A stretch of 64,000 nt of DNA from Solitalea longa (GTDB taxonomy: Bacteria; Bacteroidota; Bacteroidia; Sphingobacteriales; Sphingobacteriaceae): positions 186,001 through 250,000 of the forward strand of contig NZ_PQVF01000006.1 of the NCBI RefSeq assembly GCF_002920915.1, written 5' to 3'. A program made the position numbers and the translations under genes. Below, one piece after another: positions 47,444 to 56,368 of the stretch. The notes below the pieces were generated by a model. It was not told the origin of the DNA, searched no databases, and worked only from the letters and a program-made list of their open reading frames with translations. Within the stretch, counting starts at the first letter, position 1. Every line of letters starts with the position of its first letter.

Positions 47444-47467
47444 AAAAAAGGCTGTCGGTTGACAGCC
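47444..47467 (-). terminator. Rho-independent terminator
   Basis: GGCTGTC (47450-47456) / GACAGCC (47461-47467) with a T run on the minus strand, ending the outer-membrane gene at 47495. Confidence 0.8.
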
Positions 47468-47494
47468 CTTCACTGAAAAGAATAAACACAACTA

Positions 47495-49966
47495 TTAATC
47501 TTTGCCTTGTTTTGCCCTGTTTGCTTCCTCATTACTGCTTGTATTGTTATGCTGAGCTGTTTTCAAGTTGGAATTTCCGAAGCGATAGGTAAACGAAAGG
47601 GTTGCAACCTGGCTATCCCAACGGTTTTTTACATCAATATCCATTGTTGAATATTTGATTTTACCTTTAAACTCCTGACTATTGAAAATATCGTTAACAT
47701 TTAGTTTAACAGAACCTTTTTTATTCAAAATGGCTTTTTGAATACCGGCAGAAATCATCCACATCGGATAAATATCAATAATACCCTCAATCATTTTCGA
47801 ATTATAAAATCCACTGATTTCGCCACTAAAACCATCGGCAAATGTGAATGTGTTTTGAGCATTAAAACTAAAGGTGGTTTGTTGACGGTTTACATTGTCA
47901 TTTAGGTATTTTCCTTTATAGCTATTATGAAAAACATTGGCATAGGCATTGGCACTCCACCATTTAGTAAAATTAATTGGAGCACTAAAACTGATTCCGT
48001 AGTTATCTAAGGTGCTTAAGTTGGCCTTGGTGATATAAACCGAATTTGGTTTTACTCCAGGAGCAGTTAAGTCAGTCATTACATCGGTTGTTTTACTATA
48101 ATTAATTGTAGTGGTGTATTTACCTTTCAGTACATGACTGAATTCAACGCCATTACTTATTTGCGGTTTTAAAAGTGGGTTTCCAAGTTGGTAGGTATAG
48201 GGGTCGATTTCGTTGCGGAAAGGATTCAAACTTTCATAGTCAGGACGATTTACCCTGCGGCTGTAGGAAACCTGTAAAGCATTGTTTTTATTTACTTCAT
48301 ATTTAACATATGCAGTTGGGAACAATTGAAAATAATTACGTTCAGCAACCTCGTTGGTTGCTCTTTGATTTCCTTTGGTACGGGTTTGTTCTCCCCTTAA
48401 TCCTAATTGGAAACTGAATTTCTTAATTTCTTTATTGAAGTTGATGTATGCAGCATTGATATTTTCATCATAGTCGAAATGATTGGATGTTTGGCCGTTC
48501 AATTGCCAATCGCCGTTATTTAATTGATCATAATAATCAATAGCGTTTTTTGTGGACACAAAACTGCTTTTCAAGCCGCCTTCAATTTTTGCAGATTTAC
48601 TTAATGGGTGAGTATAATCAACTTTTGCGGCAAAGATATTAGCACTTGAAGGAAGCAATCCTTTTTGAATCAATTGAGGAGTACCTGGGTCTTCCATTCC
48701 CTGTTCATTATAAAAAGTAGTATTGTATAATTGATTTGCGCCATATTTATTATGAGCAATATCTACGTCGGCGCTTAACTCACGCCCATTAGAATCAATG
48801 CTGTATTTATAGTTGGTGTTATAGGTAAAGTTATTCCAATCTTCATCAATATGATTTTGAGAATAGGAACTGCTTTCTGTTTGCAAATTAGGATTTACTT
48901 TTTTTGAATAGGTTGGATTTTGGCTTTCCCAAATGCCAACACTACCATTTACTAAAAAGCCAAGAGTTTGCTTAGGTGTCAAAAACACATCAATGCCTGC
49001 TTTAAAACGATTGTTATGTGAAGGCATTTCCATTTCGGCATTTTGTAGCATCATATGGCTTAAGGTGCCTTCGTTATAAAATCCACGCAAAAGATTAAGA
49101 TCCTGCATGTTGGTACGCTTACTAAAGTTATAATTACCAAATACATTGTAATAGTTCTGGCGGTAGTTCATATTAATACCGGCATTTCCCTTGCCATAGT
49201 TACCCTGACCCATAGAACCATTTACACTGCCATTAAAACCTGTATTTGTTCCCTTTTTAAGCTTGATATTTATAACCCCCGAATTGCCGGCTGCATCGTA
49301 TTTAGCCGGAGGGTTGGTCATAATTTCAACCTGGCTAATGCTGCTCGATGACATGTTTTTTAACATATCAGCAACCTCGCTATTTGACAAATAAGTTTGT
49401 TTGCCGTCAATCAGCACCACTACTCCGCTTTTTCCTTTCAGGCTGATATTTCCTTCATTGTCAACGGTAATGCCAGGCGCTTTTTGCAGTACTTCAATAG
49501 CTGTACTACCGTTGCTGGTAATGCTGCTTTCAACGTTTAATACTGTTTTGTCAAGCTTTTGCTCAATTAGCGGCCGCGAACCGGTAACAGTAACTTCCTT
49601 AAGGCTTTTCACAGCTTTAGCTAAGGTTATATCGGCAATGTTTTTCTCAGCATCGTTAGCTTTTATTTCAAAGGTGTTGGAATAGTAGGGTAGGTAGTCA
49701 AAGGAAGTAATAGAGAGCAAATATTTCCCTTCTTTAACTTTTACAAATTCAAATGTGCCTGTTGCATCAGTTGTTAGTCCTTTAACTGAAACCGAATCTT
49801 TAGCGCGTAGAAGAGCAATAGTTACATATTCAGCTGCCTTTTGATCGGGCGATTTTACGGCCCCATAAATTTTTGTTAGTCCGGCATTAGAAGGGATGGA
49901 TTGCGCATTGGCAGTAGAGGTAAAAAGTGCCATTACCCCGAGCGCAAAGGTAAATACTGTTTTCAT
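47495..49966 (-). CDS. Outer-membrane beta-barrel family protein with plug domain
   Basis: An 823-aa TonB-receptor-like outer-membrane protein of the OMP_b-brl_3 type. Signal peptide 1-21 (cut near ANAQ), a CarboxypepD-like domain about 30-115 (KIYGAVKSPDQKAAEYVTIALLRA), a plug with EVLQKAPGITVDNEGNISLKG and VLIDGKQTYLS, then an N-rich barrel with YKFGN-type end. It ends in a hydrophilic tail (SSNEEANRAKQGKD). Such proteins often lack a TonB box and their ligand is unknown. Upstream region carries 17-bp-spaced direct repeats. Confidence 0.88.
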   Translation of the reverse strand: MKTVFTFALGVMALFTSTANAQSIPSNAGLTKIYGAVKSPDQKAAEYVTIALLRAKDSVSVKGLTTDATGTFEFVKVKEGKYLLSITSFDYLPYYSNTFEIKANDAEKNIADITLAKAVKSLKEVTVTGSRPLIEQKLDKTVLNVESSITSNGSTAIEVLQKAPGITVDNEGNISLKGKSGVVVLIDGKQTYLSNSEVADMLKNMSSSSISQVEIMTNPPAKYDAAGNSGVINIKLKKGTNTGFNGSVNGSMGQGNYGKGNAGINMNYRQNYYNVFGNYNFSKRTNMQDLNLLRGFYNEGTLSHMMLQNAEMEMPSHNNRFKAGIDVFLTPKQTLGFLVNGSVGIWESQNPTYSKKVNPNLQTESSSYSQNHIDEDWNNFTYNTNYKYSIDSNGRELSADVDIAHNKYGANQLYNTTFYNEQGMEDPGTPQLIQKGLLPSSANIFAAKVDYTHPLSKSAKIEGGLKSSFVSTKNAIDYYDQLNNGDWQLNGQTSNHFDYDENINAAYINFNKEIKKFSFQLGLRGEQTRTKGNQRATNEVAERNYFQLFPTAYVKYEVNKNNALQVSYSRRVNRPDYESLNPFRNEIDPYTYQLGNPLLKPQISNGVEFSHVLKGKYTTTINYSKTTDVMTDLTAPGVKPNSVYITKANLSTLDNYGISFSAPINFTKWWSANAYANVFHNSYKGKYLNDNVNRQQTTFSFNAQNTFTFADGFSGEISGFYNSKMIEGIIDIYPMWMISAGIQKAILNKKGSVKLNVNDIFNSQEFKGKIKYSTMDIDVKNRWDSQVATLSFTYRFGNSNLKTAQHNNTSSNEEANRAKQGKD

Positions 49967-50110
49967 CGTTTTTCTGTTGTTAGTTAATAGTTAATGTTGT
50001 TGTTTTTCATTGACGGTTCCGGATCCGCCAACTGTTATGATGCTTCTGACGTCAAAAGTAGAATAGTGGTTGCAGAGAAATTGAAGTTTTGATGTAACAA
50101 AAATGCTATG

Positions 50111-50151
50111 CAATGTATATGTTACAACAATGTACCTTGTATAGCAATGTA
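50111..50151. promoter_or_regulatory. CAATGTA direct repeats, 17-bp period
   Basis: Three exact copies of CAATGTA at 50111, 50128 and 50145, each 17 bp apart. An inverted pair TGTAACA (50093) / TGTTACA (50120) overlaps. They lie about 145-185 bp upstream of the outer-membrane gene start at 49966. The rest of the 546-bp spacer (49967-50512) is AT-rich with no gene. A TATATTCG box before the lipoprotein gene at 50513 resembles a -7 element. Confidence 0.5.
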
Positions 50152-50512
50152 CACTTGGTTTTCAGATGGTTATTTCTTAATAGTTATGAATTCGAAAACA
50201 AAACGAATATGAAATGGAAACAATCTGTTGAAAACAACTAAAAACAATGTTTAAAGAATGGTTAACCAGAATGTATTTACCACCCAAATGGATGTGACAA
50301 TTTTTTGCTAATATTTTTTATTTTTTGGAATATTGATATAGTAAGCAGGCATGGATTTTGAACTAATAGTTGTATATTGATACTATAAATATGATTTTCA
50401 ATATTTATAGTATTGAAAGAATCTTTTTTATAAAGTATTTTAAATGAAGGTGTTGCGAATATTTTTAGAAAATTATTATATTCGTCGAAACATAAGCTCT
50501 TAACGAACGTGT

Positions 50513-51568
50513 ATGAAGAACGTTTACTATTTACTTAGCCTGGTATCTTTTGTTTTTTTGCTATCCTCATGCTTAAAAAACGAAAGATCAAATGCTGTTA
50601 TCCATGAAAAGGAGGAACGGCCCAAAAAAGCAGCGCCCGCTGTTATAGGTTCTGAAAAGCTCAATTTTAAAAAGACATTTACCGGCAAAATCAACAAACG
50701 AGAGGACGTGGTTGTAAATTTATCAGCAAAGGAGGGCAAGATTAAAGGCTTTGCCGTTATTAAGAAAAGTGGGAAGAGGATTCCGATAGAAGGAGAAATT
50801 GATGAAGAAGGTCACTTAGAGGCAAAGGCCCTTTTTGAAACTGGATTTAAGCAAGTTTTAAAAGCCGATATGGAAAACGGGGAATTGAAAGGCGGTATAA
50901 TTGACCCGAAGAATGAAAGAACTGACTCAGTAAGTTTAAAAGAAAACTTTGCTGCTGCGGCCACCCCTGATAAAGATCTGCAATGGGTTAAGGATCCTGG
51001 ATTGACAAGTAATGGATTTAAACAAATCTTGTGGCTCCAAAACCGCTTCGATCCGCAAATGAATGATTCGTTGATCACCATTACCGTTAATTCTGAATAC
51101 GTTTATACATGTCCAAAGCCCGTGAGAGCTGTCTTAGGCTATTACAGCACAATGGCCGGCGCCGATTATTCGGCTTCAGATGGCGAGCCTAATGCAAATT
51201 ACTCAGGTTTTAGAAACTTGCTGATTGATGCACTCGATTTTGATTTTCAGGGTTCTGATAAGCAGATTAGATATTTAAGCAATTGGTTTAGAAAAGAACC
51301 AAACGTTCTTAAACAAATAAATAACGGTTATTTTGTATCATATGGCTCGAGCTGGTTTCGTCAGTTCGATTCAATTAATATGAAGTATGAAGGCGACTCC
51401 ATTATTGTGAACTTTGCCTATTTTGATTGTGATATGAGCAAATCAGACAGATGGGAAATAATTGGTACCGGTAAATTCAAGGTGGTGGATGATATGATAC
51501 ACCTTATTGATCAAAAAGCAGATACGGTTAGGGTAGCTGCAATTCCTCAAATGGCTGTGACAAAATAA
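50513..51568 (+). CDS. Lipoprotein of unknown function
   Basis: A 351-aa lipoprotein: signal with LLSSC lipobox and C20. Residues 45-150 form a beta-rich repeat-like domain (GKINKREDVVVNLSAKEGKIKGF, IPIEGEIDEEGHLEAKALF). The C-terminal half (160-351) has FDFQGSDKQIRYLSNWF and VNFAYFDCDMSKSDRWE. I recognise no family; the first part resembles the beta-propeller-like or MORN-like pattern only loosely. It ends at a terminator shared with tRNA-Glu. The start is the first ATG giving a lipoprotein signal. Confidence 0.7.
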   Translation: MKNVYYLLSLVSFVFLLSSCLKNERSNAVIHEKEERPKKAAPAVIGSEKLNFKKTFTGKINKREDVVVNLSAKEGKIKGFAVIKKSGKRIPIEGEIDEEGHLEAKALFETGFKQVLKADMENGELKGGIIDPKNERTDSVSLKENFAAAATPDKDLQWVKDPGLTSNGFKQILWLQNRFDPQMNDSLITITVNSEYVYTCPKPVRAVLGYYSTMAGADYSASDGEPNANYSGFRNLLIDALDFDFQGSDKQIRYLSNWFRKEPNVLKQINNGYFVSYGSSWFRQFDSINMKYEGDSIIVNFAYFDCDMSKSDRWEIIGTGKFKVVDDMIHLIDQKADTVRVAAIPQMAVTK

Positions 51569-51590
51569 TTTTAAGCTATTATTAAACATA

Positions 51591-51624
51591 AAAAAAGCGT
51601 ACTGAACTTCAGTACGCTTTTTTT
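51591..51624. terminator. Bidirectional terminator at tRNA-Glu copy 1
   Basis: AGCGTACTGAA / TTCAGTACGCT with A and T runs. The core AGTACTGAA-type stem is also found beside tRNA-Glu copy 2. Confidence 0.85.
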
Positions 51625-51625
51625 G

Positions 51626-51697
51626 TAGCCCGTACGGGAATCGAACCCGTGTTTCCAGAATGAAAATCTGGCGTCCTAACCCCTAGACGAACGGGCC
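51626..51697 (-). tRNA. tRNA-Glu (TTC), copy 1
   Basis: 72-nt minus-strand tRNA: acceptor GGCCCGT / ACGGGCT, anticodon loop TTTTCAT (anticodon TTC), T-loop TTCGATT. No encoded CCA. It has its own consensus promoter and terminator and lies 249 bp past the rrf2 gene stop. Confidence 0.96.
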
Positions 51698-51710
51698 ATT
51701 TAACGTGGCG

Positions 51711-51741
51711 CAAAGGTACATAAATGAGCGTATGATGCAAA
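51711..51741 (-). promoter_or_regulatory. Promoter of tRNA-Glu copy 1
   Basis: Minus-strand -33 TTTG (plus CAAA, 51738-51741) and -7 TACCTTTG (plus CAAAGGTA, 51711-51718), 19 bp apart. Consensus match. Confidence 0.75.
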
Positions 51742-51872
51742 TGACTGATTCAATAAAATAAAAAATAAAGTATAAGTGATTGAATCATAGAATGATTTTT
51801 TTTCGATATTCTATTTGTACATAAAGCTAACGGGCCTTGTTCTTAGCTCTAAAAATCAGTCGGGATGCAAAA

Positions 51873-51924
51873 TGAAAAATGATATTCGATCCGCAAGATC
51901 TTAGCAAAAGTTCGAATATCATTT
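51873..51924 (-). terminator. Terminator of rrf2 gene
   Basis: A 13-bp perfect stem (51877-51889 with 51912-51924, AAATGATATTCGA type), followed on the minus strand by a T-rich tract. It is 21 bp past the Rrf2 stop. Confidence 0.75.
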
Positions 51925-51945
51925 CTTTTAACGGAGGGAAGTTTA

Positions 51946-52386
51946 TTATTCCCTCAGAAAATTATTGATTACATTTCCTTTTGAAATACTTATAGCCAGC
52001 TCTTGAATTGTTTTTGTGGAAAAGAGTTTCAGTAATTCAATTTTAATCGGTTTGTAATTATTGTGAAGCGGACAAGGATGTTTATCATCACATTCTCTGA
52101 GACCAAGCACACAAGCGCTAAAAGGGTTGGGCCCGTCAATGGCATAAATAACATCCATCACTGAAATAGGGGCTGCATTTTTTTCTAAAAAAAAGCCACC
52201 ATTTGGCCCTTTGGTTGATGATACAAGTCCTTGCTTAGAGAGTGTTTGGAGAATTTTAGCTATAAAATGTTCCGGGCTGCCTGTTTCTTTCGCAATATCT
52301 TTAATGCTAAGTTTGTCACCTTCGGTGCTTTTGTGAGCAATATAAATAAGAGCTCTTATGCCATATTCGCAAGCTTTAGAAAACAT
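51946..52386 (-). CDS. Rrf2 family regulator (NsrR/IscR-like)
   Basis: A 146-aa winged-helix regulator. DNA-binding part LSIKDIAKETGSPEHFIAKIL and wing SSTKGPNGGFFL. Three cysteines C92, C99 and C105 can hold a [2Fe-2S] or [4Fe-4S] cluster as in NsrR and IscR. Next to it lies a RIC di-iron repair gene, which in other bacteria is NsrR-controlled, so nitric oxide sensing is the best guess. It is downstream of that gene on the same strand with 84 bp between. Confidence 0.88.
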   Translation of the reverse strand: MFSKACEYGIRALIYIAHKSTEGDKLSIKDIAKETGSPEHFIAKILQTLSKQGLVSSTKGPNGGFFLEKNAAPISVMDVIYAIDGPNPFSACVLGLRECDDKHPCPLHNNYKPIKIELLKLFSTKTIQELAISISKGNVINNFLRE

Positions 52387-52470
52387 TTAATAGTGTTTTA
52401 GTTTCTAAAGGTAAATGTTCACAAAAAAAATAGAATTAAAAACCTAAGGGACTTAATTTCTGCAATCAAA

Positions 52471-53205
52471 TCACATTTCCGTTAATTCTTTTTCAAGTAA
52501 ATCAGCTTTTGGAAACAAAATGTTGTTTTCCAGGTGAATATGTGTATGCAGGTCATTCTCAAATTCCTCCAATTTTGAATATAAAATCATGTAAGTACTA
52601 CAGGCATGAAGAGGAGGTGTGTAATTAAACGACAATAATCGAATAGTTTTCATCAAATCACCGGCAATATCATGTTCCAACTCCATCATGTTGATAGGAT
52701 CTTTAACAGTTCCAAAAGCGGCAACTTTCATATGACCGTTTGTTCTTTTGCAATTCACCAGCTCTTTTACATACGGAAATAGAATTTGTTCTTCTTTGTA
52801 TAAATGGCATTGAAGTTCCGATGCTAGTTCATGTAATAACTCTGCAATTTTTATGTTTTCGGGATTGTGCTCCCCATGTACATGAGCCACTTTTGTTGCA
52901 TATTCAAGCAATAATGGTAGTGATTGATTTACGTACTTATGATGCTTATTGATAATGTGGTCAATCAAAACATCCAATTCCCAATCGTCGTAATTTTCTG
53001 CTTTCATGCTGGTGTTTTCAATCTCAAGCAGGGCTGCTTTCAGCTCTTCGTAATTAATGCCTTTTCGTAGGCAAGCTTCTTTCACAGAACTCCTCCCTCC
53101 ACAGCAAAAATCAATTCCATATGCTTTAAAGACATCTGCTTTGCGATAATCTTTAGAGACCAATTCTCCAATCGTCTGTCCGGTTAATTCGGTTATTGCA
53201 TTCAT
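52471..53205 (-). CDS. ric: Iron-sulfur cluster repair di-iron protein (RIC/ScdA/YtfE)
   Basis: A 244-aa repair protein for iron-sulfur clusters damaged by nitric oxide or oxidants. The N-terminal ScdA_N domain has the cysteine pair in GIDFCCGG. The hemerythrin-like domain (about 80-240) supplies His/Glu ligands in HIINKHHKYV, HVHGEHN, HLYKEEQILFP, ELEHDIAG and HTHIHLENNILFP. The start at 53205 (MNAITELTGQ) matches the family; the 52-codon upstream extension is rejected. It precedes the Rrf2 gene, likely an operon. Confidence 0.93.
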   Translation of the reverse strand: MNAITELTGQTIGELVSKDYRKADVFKAYGIDFCCGGRSSVKEACLRKGINYEELKAALLEIENTSMKAENYDDWELDVLIDHIINKHHKYVNQSLPLLLEYATKVAHVHGEHNPENIKIAELLHELASELQCHLYKEEQILFPYVKELVNCKRTNGHMKVAAFGTVKDPINMMELEHDIAGDLMKTIRLLSFNYTPPLHACSTYMILYSKLEEFENDLHTHIHLENNILFPKADLLEKELTEM

Positions 53206-53360
53206 AGCATTACTTTTTGATATCCTCAAATATACATGATGTTCTAAATAAGAGATAAAATTATCTTTTATTATTTTATTGAGCAGCGTTTCGAGGTCAA
53301 CTGTTAAATGATTTATTGCTGTAAGTTTTGGGAGCAGAGAATTGGAGCGAGGCTGAAACA

Positions 53361-53392
53361 AAAAAAGAGTACTGAAATTCAGTACTCTTTTT
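53361..53392 (-). terminator. Terminator of the tRNA-Glu array
   Basis: AGAGTACTGAA / TTCAGTACTCT hairpin with a T run on the minus strand directly after tRNA-Glu copy 2. Confidence 0.85.
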
Positions 53393-53394
53393 GG

Positions 53395-53466
53395 TAGCCC
53401 GTACGGGAATCGAACCCGTGTTTCCAGAATGAAAATCTGGCGTCCTAACCCCTAGACGAACGGGCC
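53395..53466 (-). tRNA. tRNA-Glu (TTC), copy 2
   Basis: Identical 72-nt body to copy 1. The plus-strand bases 53392-53394 are TGG, so a 3' CCA is encoded, unlike copies 1, 3 and 4. Last gene of a three-tRNA array. Confidence 0.96.
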
Positions 53467-53534
53467 AATTATTCAAAGTTTTGTTAAAATAGAAAAAGCT
53501 TACATCTTAAGCTTGCTACTAAAAGTAATTTCAG
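53467..53534. repeat. tRNA-Glu array spacer A
   Basis: A 68-bp spacer nearly identical to 53607-53673. On the minus strand it carries AGCTTA / TAAGCT followed by T bases, a weak terminator-like or processing hairpin. It shows that the tRNA unit (about 140 bp) was tandemly duplicated. Confidence 0.8.
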
Positions 53535-53606
53535 TAGCCCGTACGGGAATCGAACCCGTGTTTCCAGAATGAAAATCTGGCGTCCTAACCCCTAGACGAA
53601 CGGGCC
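53535..53606 (-). tRNA. tRNA-Glu (TTC), copy 3
   Basis: 72 nt, same sequence as the other copies, no encoded CCA. No promoter box directly upstream, so probably transcribed with copy 4. Confidence 0.96.
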
Positions 53607-53673
53607 AATCATTCAATTTTTGTTAAAATAAAAAAGCTTACATCTTAAGCTTTGCTACTAAAAATAATTTTAG
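53607..53673. repeat. tRNA-Glu array spacer B
   Basis: A 67-bp near-copy of spacer A (53467-53534), with the same AGCTTA / TAAGCT hairpin. Confidence 0.8.
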
Positions 53674-53745
53674 TAGCCCGTACGGGAATCGAACCCGTGT
53701 TTCCAGAATGAAAATCTGGCGTCCTAACCCCTAGACGAACGGGCC
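53674..53745 (-). tRNA. tRNA-Glu (TTC), copy 4
   Basis: 72 nt, same sequence. First gene of the three-tRNA array; a promoter lies just upstream. Confidence 0.96.
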
Positions 53746-53765
53746 TTTATTTTTTTAACGGACTG

Positions 53766-53773
53766 CAAAGATA
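53766..53773 (-). promoter_or_regulatory. -7 box of the tRNA-Glu array
   Basis: Minus-strand TATCTTTG, a perfect consensus -7 box. Flanking bases resemble those before copy 1 (TTTAACG followed by GCAAAG on the plus strand). No clean -33 TTTG. Confidence 0.65.
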
Positions 53774-53842
53774 AGAGAAAATTAATATGATTAAAATTTT
53801 TTTAAAAAATCATTTTTACGAGGTATTAGGCCTTTAAACTGA

Positions 53843-53850
53843 TATTTTTG
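53843..53850 (+). promoter_or_regulatory. -7 box of gap promoter
   Basis: TATTTTTG matches TAnnTTTG. A start site about 7 bp on would fall at the first ATG (53858), favouring translation from the second ATG at 53873. Confidence 0.5.
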
Positions 53851-53872
53851 CCTGCCAATGTATCAAGAGTTT

Positions 53873-54901
53873 ATGCCAAAAATAAAAGTCGCCATTAATG
53901 GTTTCGGTCGTATTGGGCGGGTCTTCCTTCGTCGCGCTTTAGCAAAACAAGAAATGGAAATAGTAGCCATCAATGATTTAACTGATGCAGCTACAATGGC
54001 ACATTTATTTAAATATGATTCCATTCACCGGTCTTTTCAGGGTGAGGTGAGCTTTGACTCGGAACATCTGATCATAAATGGAAATCCCATTAAAATCTTC
54101 AGAGAAAGCAATCCGGAGAATTTACCTTGGGCCCAATTAGATATAGACATAGTTATTGAATCTACAGGTAAGTTTACCCAAAAGGAAAAAGCCGAATTAC
54201 ATATTAAGGCAGGAGCCAAAAAAGTGATTATTTCGGCACCATCACCTGATAGGGAAGTTCCCACAATTGTACTGGGCATTAATGAGGAATTGTTGAAAGG
54301 CAATGAAAGGGTAATTTCGAACGCTTCATGCACAACCAATAATTTGGCTCCCATGATTAAGGTTCTTGATGATCTTTGGGGAATTGAAAGTGGTTATATA
54401 ACTACAGTGCATTCTTATACCGGCGATCAATCCTTGCACGATGCCCCACATAAAGATTTGCGACGAGCCCGTGCTGCCGCTCAATCGATCATACCTACAA
54501 CAACAGGTGCAGCCAAAGCTATTACTTCTGTTTTTCCTCATCTCGAAGGTAAATTGGGGGGAGCCGGAGTTAGGGTACCTGTTCCTAATGGTTCACTTAC
54601 TGATTTTACATGTGTGCTTAAGGTGGTTCCAACCGTTGAAGAAATCAACAAAGCTTTCTTAAAAGTATCAGAAAATGAACTTAAAGGAATAGTTCAATAC
54701 ACCTCAGACCCTATTGTTTCGGTGGATATTTTGGATAATCCTTACTCATGTATATTCGATTCTCAGCTTACTTCAGTGGTTGGTGAGATGGTAAAGGTGG
54801 TTGGATGGTATGATAATGAATACGGTTACTCGAGCCGGTTAACCGAACTTGTTATTAAATGGTGGCAGGAACAGTCTAGTATAGAGTTAGTTAATGAATG
54901 A
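53873..54901 (+). CDS. gap: Glyceraldehyde-3-phosphate dehydrogenase
   Basis: Glycolytic enzyme, 342 aa. Rossmann motif INGFGRIGR at 8-16, D35 after the second strand (NAD preference), catalytic C153 in SNASCTTNNLAP, and the GAGVRVPVPNGSLTD block. The frame also opens at ATG 53858 (five residues more). The MPKIKVAING start is the family-like one and leaves room for a leader after the -7 box. pgk follows 167 bp downstream. Confidence 0.96.
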   Translation: MPKIKVAINGFGRIGRVFLRRALAKQEMEIVAINDLTDAATMAHLFKYDSIHRSFQGEVSFDSEHLIINGNPIKIFRESNPENLPWAQLDIDIVIESTGKFTQKEKAELHIKAGAKKVIISAPSPDREVPTIVLGINEELLKGNERVISNASCTTNNLAPMIKVLDDLWGIESGYITTVHSYTGDQSLHDAPHKDLRRARAAAQSIIPTTTGAAKAITSVFPHLEGKLGGAGVRVPVPNGSLTDFTCVLKVVPTVEEINKAFLKVSENELKGIVQYTSDPIVSVDILDNPYSCIFDSQLTSVVGEMVKVVGWYDNEYGYSSRLTELVIKWWQEQSSIELVNE

Positions 54902-55068
54902 TGGTTCATTTTGCCGCTAGTTTATGCTATTTTATTATTGTTTTAACAAAAACTAAAGGATTATCGTATTTTCGCAGCGCTCAGAATCTATCGGGGAGGA
55001 TTCGTTGGAGTAAAATAGCAGATCAATTTACTCAATACGTATTTAGTTACTCATAGTTAATTAAAAAT

Positions 55069-56256
55069 ATGAAAACCATAGACAATTTTAATTTTTCAGG
55101 AAAGAAGGCATTGATCCGTGTAGATTTCAATGTGCCCCTTAACGAGAACTTTGAGATTACCGATGATACCCGAATTCAGGAATCGGCCCCAACCATTAAA
55201 AAGATTTTGGCTGATGGCGGAATGCCTATAATAATGTCACACTTAGGTCGTCCAAAAGGCGCCGAAGACAAATATTCATTAAAACATGTTAAAGATCATG
55301 TAGCAAAAGTGATGGGTGCTGAAGTTGTTTTTGCAACTGATTGCATTGGAGCCCCTGCTGAAGATGCAGCTGCTTCATTAAAACCTGGTCAGATCTTATT
55401 GCTGGAAAATCTTCGTTTTCATAAAGAAGAAGAAGCCGGTGATGAAGCCTTTGCTCAACAGTTGGCTAAATTAGGCGATGTATATGTAAACGATGCCTTT
55501 GGAACTGCACACCGTGCGCATGCTTCAACAGCTATTATCGCTAAATTCTTCCCTCAGGCTAAATGCTTTGGCTATTTAATGGCTAAAGAAATTGTAGCTA
55601 TTGATAAAGTATTGAAAAATGGTGAAAAACCGGTTACTGCCGTTTTAGGTGGTTCTAAGGTTTCTTCTAAAATTACCATTATCAATAAAATGCTGGATAC
55701 CGTTAACAACATCATTATTGGTGGCGGTATGACTTACACTTTTGTTAAAGCCAAAGGAGGTAAAGTTGGAAGCTCTATTTGTGAAGATGATAAAATGGAG
55801 CTTGCTCTAGATATATTAAAACAAGCAGAGGCAAAAGGGGTAAAGATCTATATCCCGGTTGATGTTGTTGCTGCTGATACTTTTGACAATAATGCCAAAA
55901 CCAAGATCGTTGCAGTAGATGCAATTCCTGATGGATGGCAAGGACTTGATGCAGGTCCTGAAACCCTTGCAAGTTTTGCTGAAGTGATCAAAAACTCTAA
56001 AACTATTTTATGGAATGGTCCTTTAGGCGTTTTTGAATTCGAGAATTTTTCTGCCGGAACAAAAGCTTTAGGCGATGCCATTGGCGCTGCTACTGCTAAC
56101 GGAGCATTTTCGCTTGTTGGTGGTGGTGACTCAGTTGCAGCGGTGAAGCAATTCGGATATCAGGATAAAGTAAGTTACGTTTCCACTGGCGGTGGCGCTA
56201 TGCTCGAATCGCTTGAAGGGAAAGAATTACCAGGTATTAAGGCAGTATTAGACTAA
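55069..56256 (+). CDS. pgk: Phosphoglycerate kinase
   Basis: Glycolytic kinase making ATP from 1,3-bisphosphoglycerate, 395 aa, usual length. RVDFNVPL at the N-terminus, [34 protein letters not shown] and the C-terminal [13 protein letters not shown] with FSLVGGG for nucleotide binding. Paired with gap. A 16-bp-stem terminator starts right at the stop codon. Confidence 0.98.
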   Translation: MKTIDNFNFSGKKALIRVDFNVPLNENFEITDDTRIQESAPTIKKILADGGMPIIMSHLGRPKGAEDKYSLKHVKDHVAKVMGAEVVFATDCIGAPAEDAAASLKPGQILLLENLRFHKEEEAGDEAFAQQLAKLGDVYVNDAFGTAHRAHASTAIIAKFFPQAKCFGYLMAKEIVAIDKVLKNGEKPVTAVLGGSKVSSKITIINKMLDTVNNIIIGGGMTYTFVKAKGGKVGSSICEDDKMELALDILKQAEAKGVKIYIPVDVVAADTFDNNAKTKIVAVDAIPDGWQGLDAGPETLASFAEVIKNSKTILWNGPLGVFEFENFSAGTKALGDAIGAATANGAFSLVGGGDSVAAVKQFGYQDKVSYVSTGGGAMLESLEGKELPGIKAVLD

Positions 56257-56301
56257 AAAAAAATGAGGAAGCGGGTATTAATCGGCTTCCTCATTTTTTT
56301 G
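56257..56301 (+). terminator. Rho-independent terminator
   Basis: A perfect 16-bp inverted repeat AAAAAAATGAGGAAGC (56257-56272) / GCTTCCTCATTTTTTT (56285-56300). Confidence 0.92.
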
Positions 56302-56368
56302 TATATAAATTTTGTATTAAATTAATTTTCAATATCCTTTAGCTGCCTGTTAATCAACAAGCTGTGTT

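Noticed and set aside
44661-49966. The two outer-membrane receptors as a SusCD polysaccharide locus
   Set aside because: No SusD-type lipoprotein is adjacent to either, and the two genes have separate terminators and operators.
53395-53745. tRNA-Glu array as an integrative-element attachment site
   Set aside because: No integrase, no phage genes, and the identical segments are whole tRNA units rather than a 3' tRNA fragment.
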